Shown here: positions 1 to 7,474 of the stretch, one piece after another
How the letters are laid out: every line of letters begins with the position of its first letter
Numbering within the stretch: the stretch's first letter is position 1
Source of the DNA: Chitinophagales bacterium
GTDB lineage: Bacteria; Bacteroidota; Bacteroidia; Chitinophagales; Saprospiraceae
Direction of reading: 5' to 3'
Length of the DNA stretch: 64,000 nt
NCBI GenBank assembly: GCA_013299105.1
Contig: JAAFJY010000013.1
Span: 1 to 64,000 of the forward strand
Made by a program: the position numbers and the translations under genes
The notes under the pieces: generated by a model
Databases searched by the model: none
What the model was told of the DNA's origin: nothing
Seen by the model: only the letters and a program-made list of their open reading frames with translations

Positions 1-1
1 A

Positions 2-217
2 AGAACAAAATACCCTGAATATCAGAAAGATAAATGGCTGCGTGGCAGTGGAATTGTTGAGTCCGGTATTCGCAGAGTGATCAACTTACGCTTCAAAGGG
101 CCAAGCTCTTTTTGGTATCCCGAAAATGTGGAGAAGCTGTTCATGCTTCGAGCAACTTGCTTGGCTAAACGATGGGGAATCTTCATGGATAATTTCTGCA
201 AATTATCCTTCATTTAG
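2..217 (+). CDS. transposase, C-terminal fragment (cut by window edge)
   Basis: The reading frame is open from the window edge and gives 71 residues before TAG at 215-217. It contains GSGIVESGIRRVINLRFKG followed by SSFWYPENVEKLFMLRA, the pattern of the C-terminal part of a DDE-type transposase, in which the Glu of the G-S-G-x-x-E-S motif is the usual third catalytic acid. The N-terminal catalytic half lies outside the window. I cannot name the IS family with confidence (ISKra4- or ISLre2-like is a guess). The downstream IS end is not visible as an inverted repeat, and a small ORF starts only 10 bases after the stop. It marks the left part of the window as an accessory zone. Confidence 0.7.
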   Translation, partial: RTKYPEYQKDKWLRGSGIVESGIRRVINLRFKGPSSFWYPENVEKLFMLRATCLAKRWGIFMDNFCKLSFI

Positions 218-227
218 TGGGGGACAA

Positions 228-473
228 ATGGAAACTGCACCCCTTGGATTATGTGGTTTTCTGTTCTCACTTTTTTTATTAGGTCCTCTTGCAAACGGCA
301 TAACTATTTCTTTGGCATTACATAATTGGTTTAATGGGCTTGATTTTGATTTAAGTGCTGTTTTTCAGGCACTTTTAGATACTAGTGTTTCAGATGTTGT
401 ATCATTAATAATTAATGTCGCTTGGTTCGCAATAACTTATCTGATTGCAGGTTCAACTAATGAAGGATCATGA
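228..473 (+). CDS. small hydrophobic protein, unknown function
   Basis: An 81-residue ORF starting at ATG 228, about five bases after a GGGGGA stretch that could act as ribosome binding site. The protein has two to three hydrophobic stretches (around residues 8-28 and 55-75) and no recognisable catalytic motif, so it is probably a small inner-membrane protein. The frame is also open upstream of 228 into the transposase gene, but that part is a shadow of the transposase frame. It starts within the likely 3' end of the insertion sequence, so it could be a passenger ORF or a gene whose 5' end was replaced by IS sequence. No family was recognised. Confidence 0.4.
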   Translation: METAPLGLCGFLFSLFLLGPLANGITISLALHNWFNGLDFDLSAVFQALLDTSVSDVVSLIINVAWFAITYLIAGSTNEGS

Positions 474-546
474 ATCCACATAGATGGATTCATAATGATT
501 TGTTTAGAATGCTGTAACATTTTTCTTAGGAGAGGTCAACTGATTT

Positions 547-1206
547 TTGCACAAAATTGACAAGATAAGATCACAAACAACTCAATTTGTGACTCTCATG
601 TTCAAAAACGCATTCATGGTGCTCGTAATTTTGTCTAATCTGAAATTGTTGAAACTATTGCATCTAATGAATTGGCTCATGCGCTCAATCAATAGTATGG
701 ACGATATAATATTTTTACAGGCTACTGATTTTCCGGGCACTTTACTTGAACTTAAAAATGCTTTACTTGGTTGGCTCGAATATTTGCCGAAGGCAATTAA
801 TATAGTATTAGTAATTTGGATTATCGCTGTGTTTTTCACTTGGAGACTGGTAAGTGTTCGTTCTATTTACGGATTTTTTTTCGGCTTATTTCAGTCTTTT
901 TTAGTGTTTGCTGTAAATACAGGACTTATTCCGTGCAGCGATGCGGGTTTTTATTTGTGGGTTTGTAGCGGAGTAAATCTAGTTGCGTTGTTTTCTCCTG
1001 TTCTTGCAGTTTTTGCCTCTCGATTTTTTGCTTCATTTGCTGATAGTTTTAATGCTATTAGAGATGCCTTTATTTTTCTTTTCTTTAACTGTATGACTTT
1101 CATCATCTTAAACAAACCACATGATTTGACAGTTTATGACTTAAATGATTATTTTTCATTAAATAACTTTATAGAAGCGATACTGCCAATCTTTGTATGT
1201 TACTAA
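547..1206 (+). CDS. hypothetical polytopic membrane protein
   Basis: A 219-residue protein in clearly AT-rich DNA. I chose the TTG start at 547 because a strong AGGAGAGG-type Shine-Dalgarno lies about ten bases upstream (around 530-537), while the next start (ATG 598) has none. Hydrophobic segments are seen near residues 20-45, 80-100, 105-128, 135-160 and 170-190, suggesting four or five membrane spans. No conserved domain was recognised. The base composition, unlike the GC-richer housekeeping genes further on, and the neighbouring transposase suggest an acquired gene. With the 81-residue ORF upstream it might form a small membrane operon; function is unknown. Confidence 0.45.
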   Translation: MHKIDKIRSQTTQFVTLMFKNAFMVLVILSNLKLLKLLHLMNWLMRSINSMDDIIFLQATDFPGTLLELKNALLGWLEYLPKAINIVLVIWIIAVFFTWRLVSVRSIYGFFFGLFQSFLVFAVNTGLIPCSDAGFYLWVCSGVNLVALFSPVLAVFASRFFASFADSFNAIRDAFIFLFFNCMTFIILNKPHDLTVYDLNDYFSLNNFIEAILPIFVCY

Positions 1207-1348
1207 TACTGCATGAACTCAAAAATAAAAACTGCTAACAATGCACTCAACGCCTATGCTACCCAACGCCTAACTCAAGGTCAACGCACGGCGGCATGGC
1301 AGCAAGCCACAAGCCAAACGTTCTACTCAAATAAAAATACAAAACTAA

Positions 1349-1495
1349 CAGCATAAAAACCTCAGCAGCCCTTACAGCTTCACTTTTGGAGTTGACATCC
1401 GCCTAAATCTCTTTACGCAGGATCGAGAAAGTGATGCAATGACCGGAATTGAAATCGTGGCATTCCGATTAGGAGGTATATCGTTATCGGCTTAG
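1349..1495 (+). pseudogene. short coding-like remnant in the gap before the Rpn gene
   Basis: The 393-base gap 1207-1599 holds no complete gene. Within it the frame ending at TAG 1493-1495 is open for about 48 codons without a convincing start and reads like protein sequence (FTFGVDIRLNLFTQDRESDA, then GIEIVAFRLGGISLSA). It could be the tail of a gene whose body was deleted. This is weak evidence: no family was recognised and short open frames arise by chance. Confidence 0.2.
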
Positions 1496-1599
1496 TTTTA
1501 CCATTGCTCATCCGTCCTATAAGAAGTCAAAACAAATAGTGTCTATCTTCTTGAGCTTTTTTGGAACATTTGGCGTATTTTTACACCAAATTTAGCAAA

Positions 1600-2478
1600 A
1601 TGGCCAAGAAGCACATCCGTTTCGACTGGGCAGCAAAGAAATTATTGCGAGACAAGAAGAACTTCGGCATCCTTGAAGGCTTTCTTTCTGAATTGCTGAA
1701 AGAAGAAATCCAAATCGAAGGACTGCTGGAAAGCGAAGCAAATCAAGAGGAGGAAAACGACAAGTTCAACAGGGTTGACTTGTATGCCGAAAACTCGAAA
1801 GGTGAACACATCATCATTGAAATCCAAAATTCAAGAGAGTTGGATTACCTCATGCGAATGCTTTTTGGAACATCCAAAGCCGTAGCGGAAAATCTAAAAA
1901 TTGGGGCAAAGTATCGGGAGGTCAAAAAAATAATTGCGGTAAGCATTGTGTATTTTGATTTGGGGCAGGGAGACGATTATGTTTATGTTGGGCAAACCCG
2001 GTTTAAAGGAATGCACACCAACACAGAACTGCAACTTACCCCGGCACAAAAAAAGATGTTCAAAAAATCGGAGGTACACCAGACCTATCCCGAGTACTAT
2101 CTTATCCGCACTACAAAGTTTGCAGACGTAATAAAAGATGCTTTGGATGAATGGATATACTTCTTCAAGAACAGCGAAGTATTGGATGAATTTCGGGCAA
2201 AGGGCATGGAAGAAGTGCGTGAGAAACTGAATGTAATGAACATGGACGAAGAAGAAAGGAGGAGATACGAAAGATACATCGAAAGATTGAGTGCTGAAGC
2301 GAGTTATGCCGAAACTTTGCAAATTGAGGCAGAAGAAAAAGTTCGGGAAGATGAGAGAAAGAAGAATTACAATGAAATTGCTCTCAACTTAATAAAAATG
2401 AATTTCCCGGATGACCAAATTGCTCAGGCAACTGGCTTGAAGATCGAAGAAATTCAAGAATTGAGAAAAAATATGTAA
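1600..2478 (+). CDS. Rpn family PD-(D/E)XK nuclease / putative transposase
   Basis: A 292-residue protein. The start ATG 1600 gives MAKKHIRFDWAAKKLLRDKK, the usual beginning of this family; the longer TTG frame upstream lacks support. The Rpn (PDDEXK_2) domain occupies roughly residues 1-200. The nuclease core is visible as D60 in NRVDLYAE and E74-x-Q76 in IIIEIQNS, followed by the typical YVGQTRFKGMH region. The C-terminus ends with DDQIAQATGLKIEEIQELR, a helix-turn-helix-like tail common in the family. Characterised Rpn proteins are DNA endonucleases that raise RecA-independent recombination; activity here is inferred. A decayed paralogue lies at 6081-6511. A TATTTTTA box at 1576-1583 is a plausible -7 element. 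Confidence 0.85.
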   Translation: MAKKHIRFDWAAKKLLRDKKNFGILEGFLSELLKEEIQIEGLLESEANQEEENDKFNRVDLYAENSKGEHIIIEIQNSRELDYLMRMLFGTSKAVAENLKIGAKYREVKKIIAVSIVYFDLGQGDDYVYVGQTRFKGMHTNTELQLTPAQKKMFKKSEVHQTYPEYYLIRTTKFADVIKDALDEWIYFFKNSEVLDEFRAKGMEEVREKLNVMNMDEEERRRYERYIERLSAEASYAETLQIEAEEKVREDERKKNYNEIALNLIKMNFPDDQIAQATGLKIEEIQELRKNM

Positions 2479-2655
2479 AAACGCAGGCACAAACAGCAAC
2501 AGTGCGATCGCTATGTCAAACCCCAACTACCCTTATCGGTGAACACCGCCAAACCCATCAACCTCAAGCTAAGCACCCTTCACCACCCAAAAATATAAAC
2601 ACCCCCTAAACTTGCACTTCTAACAATTTCCCATTTCCTTTGTAGATGACCAGCC

Positions 2656-2824
2656 TTAGAGTATCTTTAAAATTTTTTGTTTGCCACAAAACGGCCTAAT
2701 TTCGCTCACTCTTCGTTAGGAAAATGCTCATTATGCGCTGCATAACTCCGCTTTTCCTGCCTCGATTGGTCAAAATTTGACTCGTTTTCTGCCCAATCCT
2801 CCAATATTTAAACATACTCTTAAA
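2656..2824. repeat. family C palindrome-ended element, copy 1
   Basis: About 169 bp, closely matching 63232-63399. The ends are inverted repeats: TTAGAGTATCTTTAAA on the left against AATATTTAAACATACTCTTAA on the right (reverse complement TTAAGAGTATGTTTAAATAT). The interior shares blocks such as CTCTTCGTTAGG and ATGCTCATTATGCG with copy 2. No coding frame is present. The size and ends fit a MITE. It fills most of the 2479-2909 gap, 85 bp before the ATPase start. Confidence 0.75.
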
Positions 2825-2909
2825 GGTCACACATTGCCAGTAAAGCAATCTTGGATATCCGTATCCAAACTTTGCGCAATGAAAAAATGCCTAAACTTTT
2901 GAGCAAAGC

Positions 2910-4139
2910 ATGCTTACAAAAATAACCTTAGAGAACTTCTTTAGCTTTGGCAGGTCAACTACCATCGAACTGAATTCGGGCATCAACCTTTTGGTGGGGA
3001 TCAATGGCAGTGGAAAATCCAACCTTCTCAAAGCGATCAAATTGCTTTATGATGGGGTCATTGGAGAAGGTTTTGAAAAGACCTTTTTAAAGGATTGGAG
3101 CGGCTTCGGCGCAGTTGGAAATTTTAATGAAGATCAAAAGGACTTCATCAAACTCGAGTTTGAGTTTGATGTCGAAGCACTCCATGCCTCAATGGTCAGT
3201 AGCAAATATGTATTCAGGAAAAACCCAATTTATGAGATTACCATTTTTCGATCAGGTGCAACTGCTTACTATTTGAAAGAAAGAATTTTTTCGCAAACTG
3301 ATCAAGAAGATAAAACTCCATTGGTGTACATGGAGATGGAAAATGGTCAAGGCATGATTGCCACCCAGGAAGAAGGTAAATCTGGGGTTCAAAAATATTC
3401 CCAAGAACAAAAACAGGCTTCCTTCAAATCAACAGAACTGATTTTACGGCAAATTTCAGATCCCGATCGATTTTACCCTTTGTTTACACTCAAAAGGGCC
3501 ATCGAAAAATTGGCCGGATACGACTATTTTGACACCACGCTGAAAAGTGAGATCAGACAGCCTAGCGCTTACGACACCGAGGAAAGGCTCATATTCAATG
3601 GTCAAAACCTGATGTCAGTACTTATGAAAATAAAAAACCAGCATTCACTGGATTACGAAAAAATTGAAAACGCAATTCAAAAAGTAAATCCCAATTTCAA
3701 AGACATCAATTTTGATCTTTTAGGGTCAAAATTATTCATGGTACTTAGGGAAAAATACCTTGCCAAATCGGTTTCCATCGAACACATCTCCGACGGCACC
3801 TTGAGGTATTTGTTGTTGTTGTCGATCATGTTTAACCCAAGAAGAGGCGATTTAATCTACCTTGATGAGCCAGAAATAGGCTTGCACCCCGATATGATCA
3901 ACACGATTGCAGATGCATTTAAATCAGCAGCTAGGGGCAATTCACAATTGATCATTGCTACCCATTCGCCATTGCTGCTCAATGCATTTGATTTAGATGA
4001 AGTGCTGATTTTTGAAAAAGATGCGCACAATCAAACGGTGGTCAGCAGTAAATCCGAAGCTGATTTTGAAGACTGGAACGACAATTTTCTGATCGGTCAA
4101 CTATGGCTGAGGGGATCAATAGGGGGCAAGAGATGGTAA
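2910..4139 (+). CDS. AAA family ATPase (RecF/OLD-like, AAA_15/21)
   Basis: A 409-residue ABC-type/SMC-like ATPase. Walker A is GINGSGKS at residues 30-37, preceded by the LENFFSFG beginning typical of RecF/OLD-like proteins. A signature-like ISDGTLRY lies at 293-300, Walker B LIYLDEPE at 315-322, and an H-loop ATHSP with H352. The central part (about 60-280) is the variable coiled and lid region. It overlaps the next gene by seven bases (ATGGTAA), so the two are probably translationally coupled. ATPases of this type paired with TOPRIM-fold proteins occur in phage-defence systems (OLD, PARIS); a defence role here is inference. A decayed duplicate of its 5' end lies at 5904-5991. Confidence 0.85.
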   Translation: MLTKITLENFFSFGRSTTIELNSGINLLVGINGSGKSNLLKAIKLLYDGVIGEGFEKTFLKDWSGFGAVGNFNEDQKDFIKLEFEFDVEALHASMVSSKYVFRKNPIYEITIFRSGATAYYLKERIFSQTDQEDKTPLVYMEMENGQGMIATQEEGKSGVQKYSQEQKQASFKSTELILRQISDPDRFYPLFTLKRAIEKLAGYDYFDTTLKSEIRQPSAYDTEERLIFNGQNLMSVLMKIKNQHSLDYEKIENAIQKVNPNFKDINFDLLGSKLFMVLREKYLAKSVSIEHISDGTLRYLLLLSIMFNPRRGDLIYLDEPEIGLHPDMINTIADAFKSAARGNSQLIIATHSPLLLNAFDLDEVLIFEKDAHNQTVVSSKSEADFEDWNDNFLIGQLWLRGSIGGKRW

Positions 4140-4795
4140 GCATTACGATATTTGTAGAGGGAGGGACATTCATGGCTGGTGATAGCGAGGCGGTACAAAC
4201 CATTGACAACAGCAGCGCTTTTCGCGAGGGTTTCCATCGCTTGTTTTCGCAAAAATTCACGGACGAAAAATTTGAATTGATCGTTCAGCCGATTGGGCCT
4301 GTTTCGCAGGCAAAAAAATACCTGCAAAAATTGGCTGATCATGAAGTGAGTGGCGTGGTTTTGATTGATTTAGATGGCCCTAAAGCCCAAAAAGATACAA
4401 GGCTGCAAAGTTATTCACCCGCAGATACCTCCAGGTTGTTCTTCATGATTCAGGAGATGGAAGCATGGATTTTGTCGCAACCTGAGAAACTTGATGAATA
4501 TGCGATGGATGAGGGTTTGACGAGGAAACGCGGAACTGAAAAAATTGCCAATGATGCTTTGATCCGCAACATTCACCCGGAAGAATTAGCTGACCCCGCA
4601 GCAAAGCTGAATACCTTGTTTAGGAAATACTTTTCAATCCAGAAAAAGAGAGGCGGAAAGGTCAAAGACAAACCCAAAAGCTATTCAAAAATAAAAGACG
4701 GGCCTCAACTGATCGCCCGCCTCAAGCTCGATTCATTGGTCGGAGATTTTGATGAAGCCCAAAGTCTTGTCGCTCGCATTTTGGGCGAAAGTTGA
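4133..4795 (+). CDS. DUF4276 family protein (TOPRIM-like), ATPase partner
   Basis: A 220-residue protein. I chose ATG 4133 because it follows AGGGGGCAAGAG and gives MVSITIFVEGG, the usual beginning of DUF4276; an in-frame ATG at 4103 adds ten poorly conserved residues. The TOPRIM-like acidic residues are visible as E9 (FVEG) and D79-x-D81 (VVLIDLDGP), and QEMEAWILS around residues 114-122 matches the conserved E-x-W segment of the family. The start overlaps the stop of the ATPase gene, so the two form a tight pair. Likely role: metal-dependent nuclease or effector controlled by the ATPase. The family is functionally uncharacterised as far as I know, so the effector role is inferred from fold and context. 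Confidence 0.8.
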   Translation: MVSITIFVEGGTFMAGDSEAVQTIDNSSAFREGFHRLFSQKFTDEKFELIVQPIGPVSQAKKYLQKLADHEVSGVVLIDLDGPKAQKDTRLQSYSPADTSRLFFMIQEMEAWILSQPEKLDEYAMDEGLTRKRGTEKIANDALIRNIHPEELADPAAKLNTLFRKYFSIQKKRGGKVKDKPKSYSKIKDGPQLIARLKLDSLVGDFDEAQSLVARILGES

Positions 4796-4923
4796 AGTGG
4801 GGGCTGGTTTTTTATTTGAAACTTCATGTGAATAATTGCTACTCAGCTGCGATTCACATTAGCCCACCTTGAAAATTTGCTTCTTTGCTCAAACTCCTTT
4901 ATTTTGTAGGAAAATTCTAGCCT

Positions 4924-5160
4924 ATGGTCCTAACTCGGTTTTTTGATGAAGTCATTGATTTTTTGACTTCCTTTCCTCGACCAGAAGACATTGTGGCTTT
5001 CAAACCTTCTCCTGCACTACAATCGCGGGCAGAGGATTTGCTGGATAAAAAACGGGAAGGGGTGCTAACGCAAGATGAAGCCCGCGAACTGGATTATTTC
5101 ATGGTAATCGAGCACTTGATGCGAATGGCCAAAGCCAGGGCGCGTCAGCGTTTGAGTTGA
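4924..5160 (+). CDS. small protein of the HNH cassette
   Basis: A 78-residue, charged, probably helical protein. The second half (residues 37-76) carries DLLDKKREGVLTQDEARELD and a basic end, MAKARARQRLS. From memory, this small ORF with a conserved L-T-x-x-E-x-x-E-L-D motif is often found directly upstream of HNH proteins of the type that follows here. The gap to the HNH start is 6 bases, so they are co-transcribed and possibly coupled. An antitoxin-like or adaptor role is possible but unproven. A TATTTTG sequence at 4910-4916 with TTTG at 4884-4887 may be its promoter. Confidence 0.65.
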   Translation: MVLTRFFDEVIDFLTSFPRPEDIVAFKPSPALQSRAEDLLDKKREGVLTQDEARELDYFMVIEHLMRMAKARARQRLS

Positions 5161-5166
5161 TTGGAC

Positions 5167-5559
5167 ATGAGTACTTACATTCCAGACCGACTCAGATTGT
5201 TGGTAGCTCAGCGAGCAGCACATCAGTGTGAATATTGTAAAATAAAAGAGGATGACTCCTTTTTGACTTTCCAGGTTGATCACATCATCAGCATCAAACA
5301 TGGTGGAGATACAATCGAAAGCAACTTAGCTTGGTCGTGTTTTGCTTATAACAACAATAAAGGTAGTGATATAGGAACTGTTTTGTTGCCAAGTGTAGAG
5401 TTTATCAGGCTATTCAACCCACGATCAGATAGCTGGGATGTTCACTTCGAGGCAGTTGATTGTGTGCTTTATGCCAAATCAAAAGTTGGCGAAGCCACTA
5501 TCAAAGTGCTCAAATTAAATGAAGTGGAACGAATCATGGAACGGCAGGCTTTGCTATGA
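5167..5559 (+). CDS. HNH endonuclease family protein
   Basis: A 130-residue protein. ATG 5167 gives MSTYIPDRLRLLVAQRA; a TTG two codons earlier is also open. The HNH signature is C21-E-Y-C24, then QVDHIIS with D38-H39, and SNLAWSC58 to N62-N-N-K-G. The last block normally reads C-x-x-C-N, but here the second Cys is replaced by Tyr61, so the structural zinc site may be weakened or lost while the D-H and Asn catalytic residues remain. The C-terminal half (FNPRSDSWDVHF, then KVGEATIKVLKLNEVERI) follows the pattern I recall for this HNH subfamily. It pairs with the 78-residue ORF upstream. Confidence 0.8.
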   Translation: MSTYIPDRLRLLVAQRAAHQCEYCKIKEDDSFLTFQVDHIISIKHGGDTIESNLAWSCFAYNNNKGSDIGTVLLPSVEFIRLFNPRSDSWDVHFEAVDCVLYAKSKVGEATIKVLKLNEVERIMERQALL

Positions 5560-5714
5560 GCTTTTTACAAATATCCTTAGTACAGCGTTTTTTAAGTTCT
5601 TGCAATTATCTCCCCTACTGATTGGTAGAGGTAATAGGCTGAAAGGCTTTACGCGCTTAACGCTTCAATTCAAAAACTCATTCTCGATGGTTTAGCAAAC
5701 TTAAAAAACAAACT

Positions 5715-5903
5715 ACTTAGTGTCAAGCCGCAAATAAACCTTACCAAATCGCAACTGCGTTGCCTCGCTGCGCGAGGCCATTATTGGAACACGGATGACA
5801 CGGATTAAACGGATTTACACGGATTTCAAGCATGACGTTGACCGTTACGTTGACATGCGTGTCTCTTAAAAACTGGAAAGGTTTATTTTTGCCCCGTTAC
5901 TTA
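5715..5903 (-). repeat. family A element, copy 1 (inverted orientation)
   Basis: About 189 bp. Read on the minus strand it begins with AAAAATAAACCTTTCCAG, carries GTCAACGTCATGCT and the ATCCGTGT-AATCCGT series, then the hairpin GCCTCGC-GCA-GCGAGGC, and ends with TTGGTAAGGTTTATTTGC. The two ends are imperfect inverted repeats of roughly 30 bp centred on AAATAAACCTTACCA. The same frame occurs at 7897-8067 and 20773-20958. It abuts the ATPase remnant that starts at 5904. The rest of the 5560-5714 gap shows nothing recognisable. Confidence 0.75.
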
Positions 5904-5991
5904 CTAAAATAACCTTTAAGCACTTCTTTAGCTTCGGCAGGTCAACTAACATCGAGCTGAATTCGGGCATCCACCTTTTGGTGGGAATTTT
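5904..5991 (+). pseudogene. decayed 5' fragment of an AAA ATPase gene
   Basis: The sequence is nearly the same as 2917-3001 in the intact ATPase gene. It translates as KITFKHFFSFGRSTNIELNS and then GIHLLVGI, followed by TGA. The match stops just where Walker A should begin (intact gene: LLVGINGSGKS). The start codon and everything after about residue 31 are missing. A family A element ends at its left boundary, so recombination or insertion at that element probably removed the 5' end. Confidence 0.75.
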
Positions 5992-6045
5992 GACCTGAAT
6001 AGTGGATCAATTGAATTTTAAAACACAAAAATTATCAAAATAAAC

Positions 6046-6076
6046 TTGCAAAACCTTCCCTTTTTGCGTATTTTTG
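6046..6076 (+). promoter_or_regulatory. Bacteroidota-type promoter of the truncated Rpn gene
   Basis: TTG at 6046-6048 and TATTTTTG at 6069-6076 match the TTTG / TAnnTTTG consensus with a 20-base spacer. The ATG follows four bases after the -7 box, which implies a leaderless or nearly leaderless transcript. The intact Rpn gene at 1600 has a similar GCGTATTTTT stretch upstream, so the promoter was duplicated along with the gene. Confidence 0.6.
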
Positions 6077-6080
6077 TAAA

Positions 6081-6511
6081 ATGAACGAGGCCAAACAACT
6101 CGTGCGATTTGATTGGGCGATGAAAAAAATGCTGCTCCACAAAGCTAACTTTGACATCCTGGAAGGGTTCTTGTCAGCAGTGCTTGAAGAAGATGTTGTC
6201 ATAAGACAGGTGCTCAACAGCGAAAGCAACAAGGAAACTGCAGACGACAAGTTCAATCGTATTGATCTATTTGCCAAAAACTCGAAAGTTAATCCTTTAT
6301 CACCTTGATATGCCAAAATATAACTATGCTATTCTTAGTTGATTTGGCAAGGTTTATTTTTGAACCGTCACTTATCGCGGAGTAAGAGGTGATTATCGTG
6401 GAACAAGGAGGGATCATCGTAGAGAAAGATAAACTGCTGATGAAAGAAAAGAAGAGGGCAGAAGATCTGCAAAGGCAAATTGAAGAACTTAAAAAGCAAA
6501 TCAAGCCTTAG
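6081..6511 (+). pseudogene. disrupted Rpn family nuclease gene
   Basis: The 5' part (6081 to about 6293) encodes MNEAKQLVRFDWAMKKMLLH through NRIDLFAKNSK, aligning with residues 1-66 of the intact Rpn protein at 1600. The frame then runs into foreign sequence and stops at 6306-6308, just before the E-x-Q part of the active site. After about 90 bases carrying a family A end (6344-6375), coding sequence typical of Rpn C-termini resumes at 6386 (VEKDKLLMKEKKRAEDLQRQ, ending in LKKQIKP and TAG at 6509). The middle of the gene, about 180 or more codons, is gone. Any product would lack the catalytic core. Confidence 0.8.
6344..6375 (+). repeat. solitary family A end inside the Rpn pseudogene
   Basis: TTGGCAAGGTTTATTTTTG followed by AACCGTCACTTA is one terminal repeat of family A without the rest of the element. 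It sits exactly where the Rpn reading frame is interrupted. Confidence 0.65.
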
Positions 6512-6541
6512 TGGTTGGCTTTTTACCAAAACCAGCACCAT

Positions 6542-7387
6542 ATGCCCACTCCAAAAATCACACCCTATCTTTGGTTTGATCAACATGCTGAAGAGGCGGT
6601 ACAATTTTACGTTTCAGTCATCCCCAATTCAAAAATCGTGGATGTATGGAAGCGTGGTGATGCTACCTTTTCGCTTTATTTTGAATTGTGTGGGGTCTCG
6701 TTTGCTGCCTTTAATGCTGGACCATATTTCACTCCCAACCCGTCAATATCTTTTTATATCAGTTGCGAAAGCGAGGCGGAGGCGGACTTAGTTTGGCAGA
6801 AACTCAGTGAGGGTGGCAAAGTCTTGATACCCTATGCAGCATACCCCTGGAGCAAAAAATATGGTTGGATTGAAGACCGATTCGGTATTTCCTGGCAAAT
6901 CACTCTCGGCGAAAAACACAGCATCAGCCCCTTGTTGATGTTTTCCGATGAAAGACGGGGACAGGCCAAAGCCGCCATGAATTTGTACCAAACCTTGTTC
7001 CCAAATTCATCAATGGGCTACCTCGCCGAATACCGGGCTGGAGAACCAGGCCCAGCAGGCACGGTCAAACACGCCCAGTTTTTCCTGGATGGCCAAAGTT
7101 TTATGGCCATGGACAGTCCGACTTCACATGATTTTACTTTCAATGAAGCTATTTCTCTGCTCATCCATTGTGAGGATCAAGCAGAAGTAGATTACTTTTG
7201 GGAAAAACTCATCGCCAATGGTGGTCGGGAGTCACAATGCGGATGGCTAGTGGATCCTTTTGGGGTTTCCTGGCAAGTAGTTCCAGGCGCATTGTTGAGT
7301 TTGCTGCGCGATCCCGACCCCGAACGGGCAGCTAGCGCAATGCAAGCGATGTTGAAAATGAAAAAAATCGAAATCAACAAACTCTAA
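6542..7387 (+). CDS. VOC family protein with two PhnB-like domains
   Basis: A 281-residue protein; ATG 6542 gives MPTPKITPYLWFDQHAEEAV, the normal beginning of the 3-demethylubiquinone-9 3-methyltransferase-like (PF06983) domain, and trims nine residues from the longest frame. Two tandem glyoxalase-fold domains are seen, about residues 4-125 and 132-262. Each ends in a W-x-x-D-x-F-G-I/V-S-W-Q motif (EDRFGISWQIT and VDPFGVSWQVV). Despite the family name no methyltransferase activity is expected; members are stress- or resistance-related metalloenzymes of mostly unknown substrate. It shares the strand with the SRPBCC gene 87 bp downstream, a frequent pairing of small-molecule-handling proteins. 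Confidence 0.85.
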   Translation: MPTPKITPYLWFDQHAEEAVQFYVSVIPNSKIVDVWKRGDATFSLYFELCGVSFAAFNAGPYFTPNPSISFYISCESEAEADLVWQKLSEGGKVLIPYAAYPWSKKYGWIEDRFGISWQITLGEKHSISPLLMFSDERRGQAKAAMNLYQTLFPNSSMGYLAEYRAGEPGPAGTVKHAQFFLDGQSFMAMDSPTSHDFTFNEAISLLIHCEDQAEVDYFWEKLIANGGRESQCGWLVDPFGVSWQVVPGALLSLLRDPDPERAASAMQAMLKMKKIEINKL

Positions 7388-7474
7388 GGGTTGAGGAGTT
7401 GAGAAGATGGGCTTAATTGAAAGGTTGAGGCTATCATGTTCTATCTTGTTTAGGAATTTTTTAAAAGTTTAGTT

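Noticed and set aside
22-213. 63-codon minus-strand frame at the window start
   Set aside because: It mirrors the transposase coding sequence on the plus strand.
1894-2322. 142-codon minus-strand frame
   Set aside because: It lies opposite the Rpn nuclease gene, which has family motifs; the minus frame has none.
6419-6511. Coiled C-terminal segment as an independent small gene
   Set aside because: It has no start or promoter of its own and matches Rpn C-termini, so it belongs to the disrupted Rpn gene.
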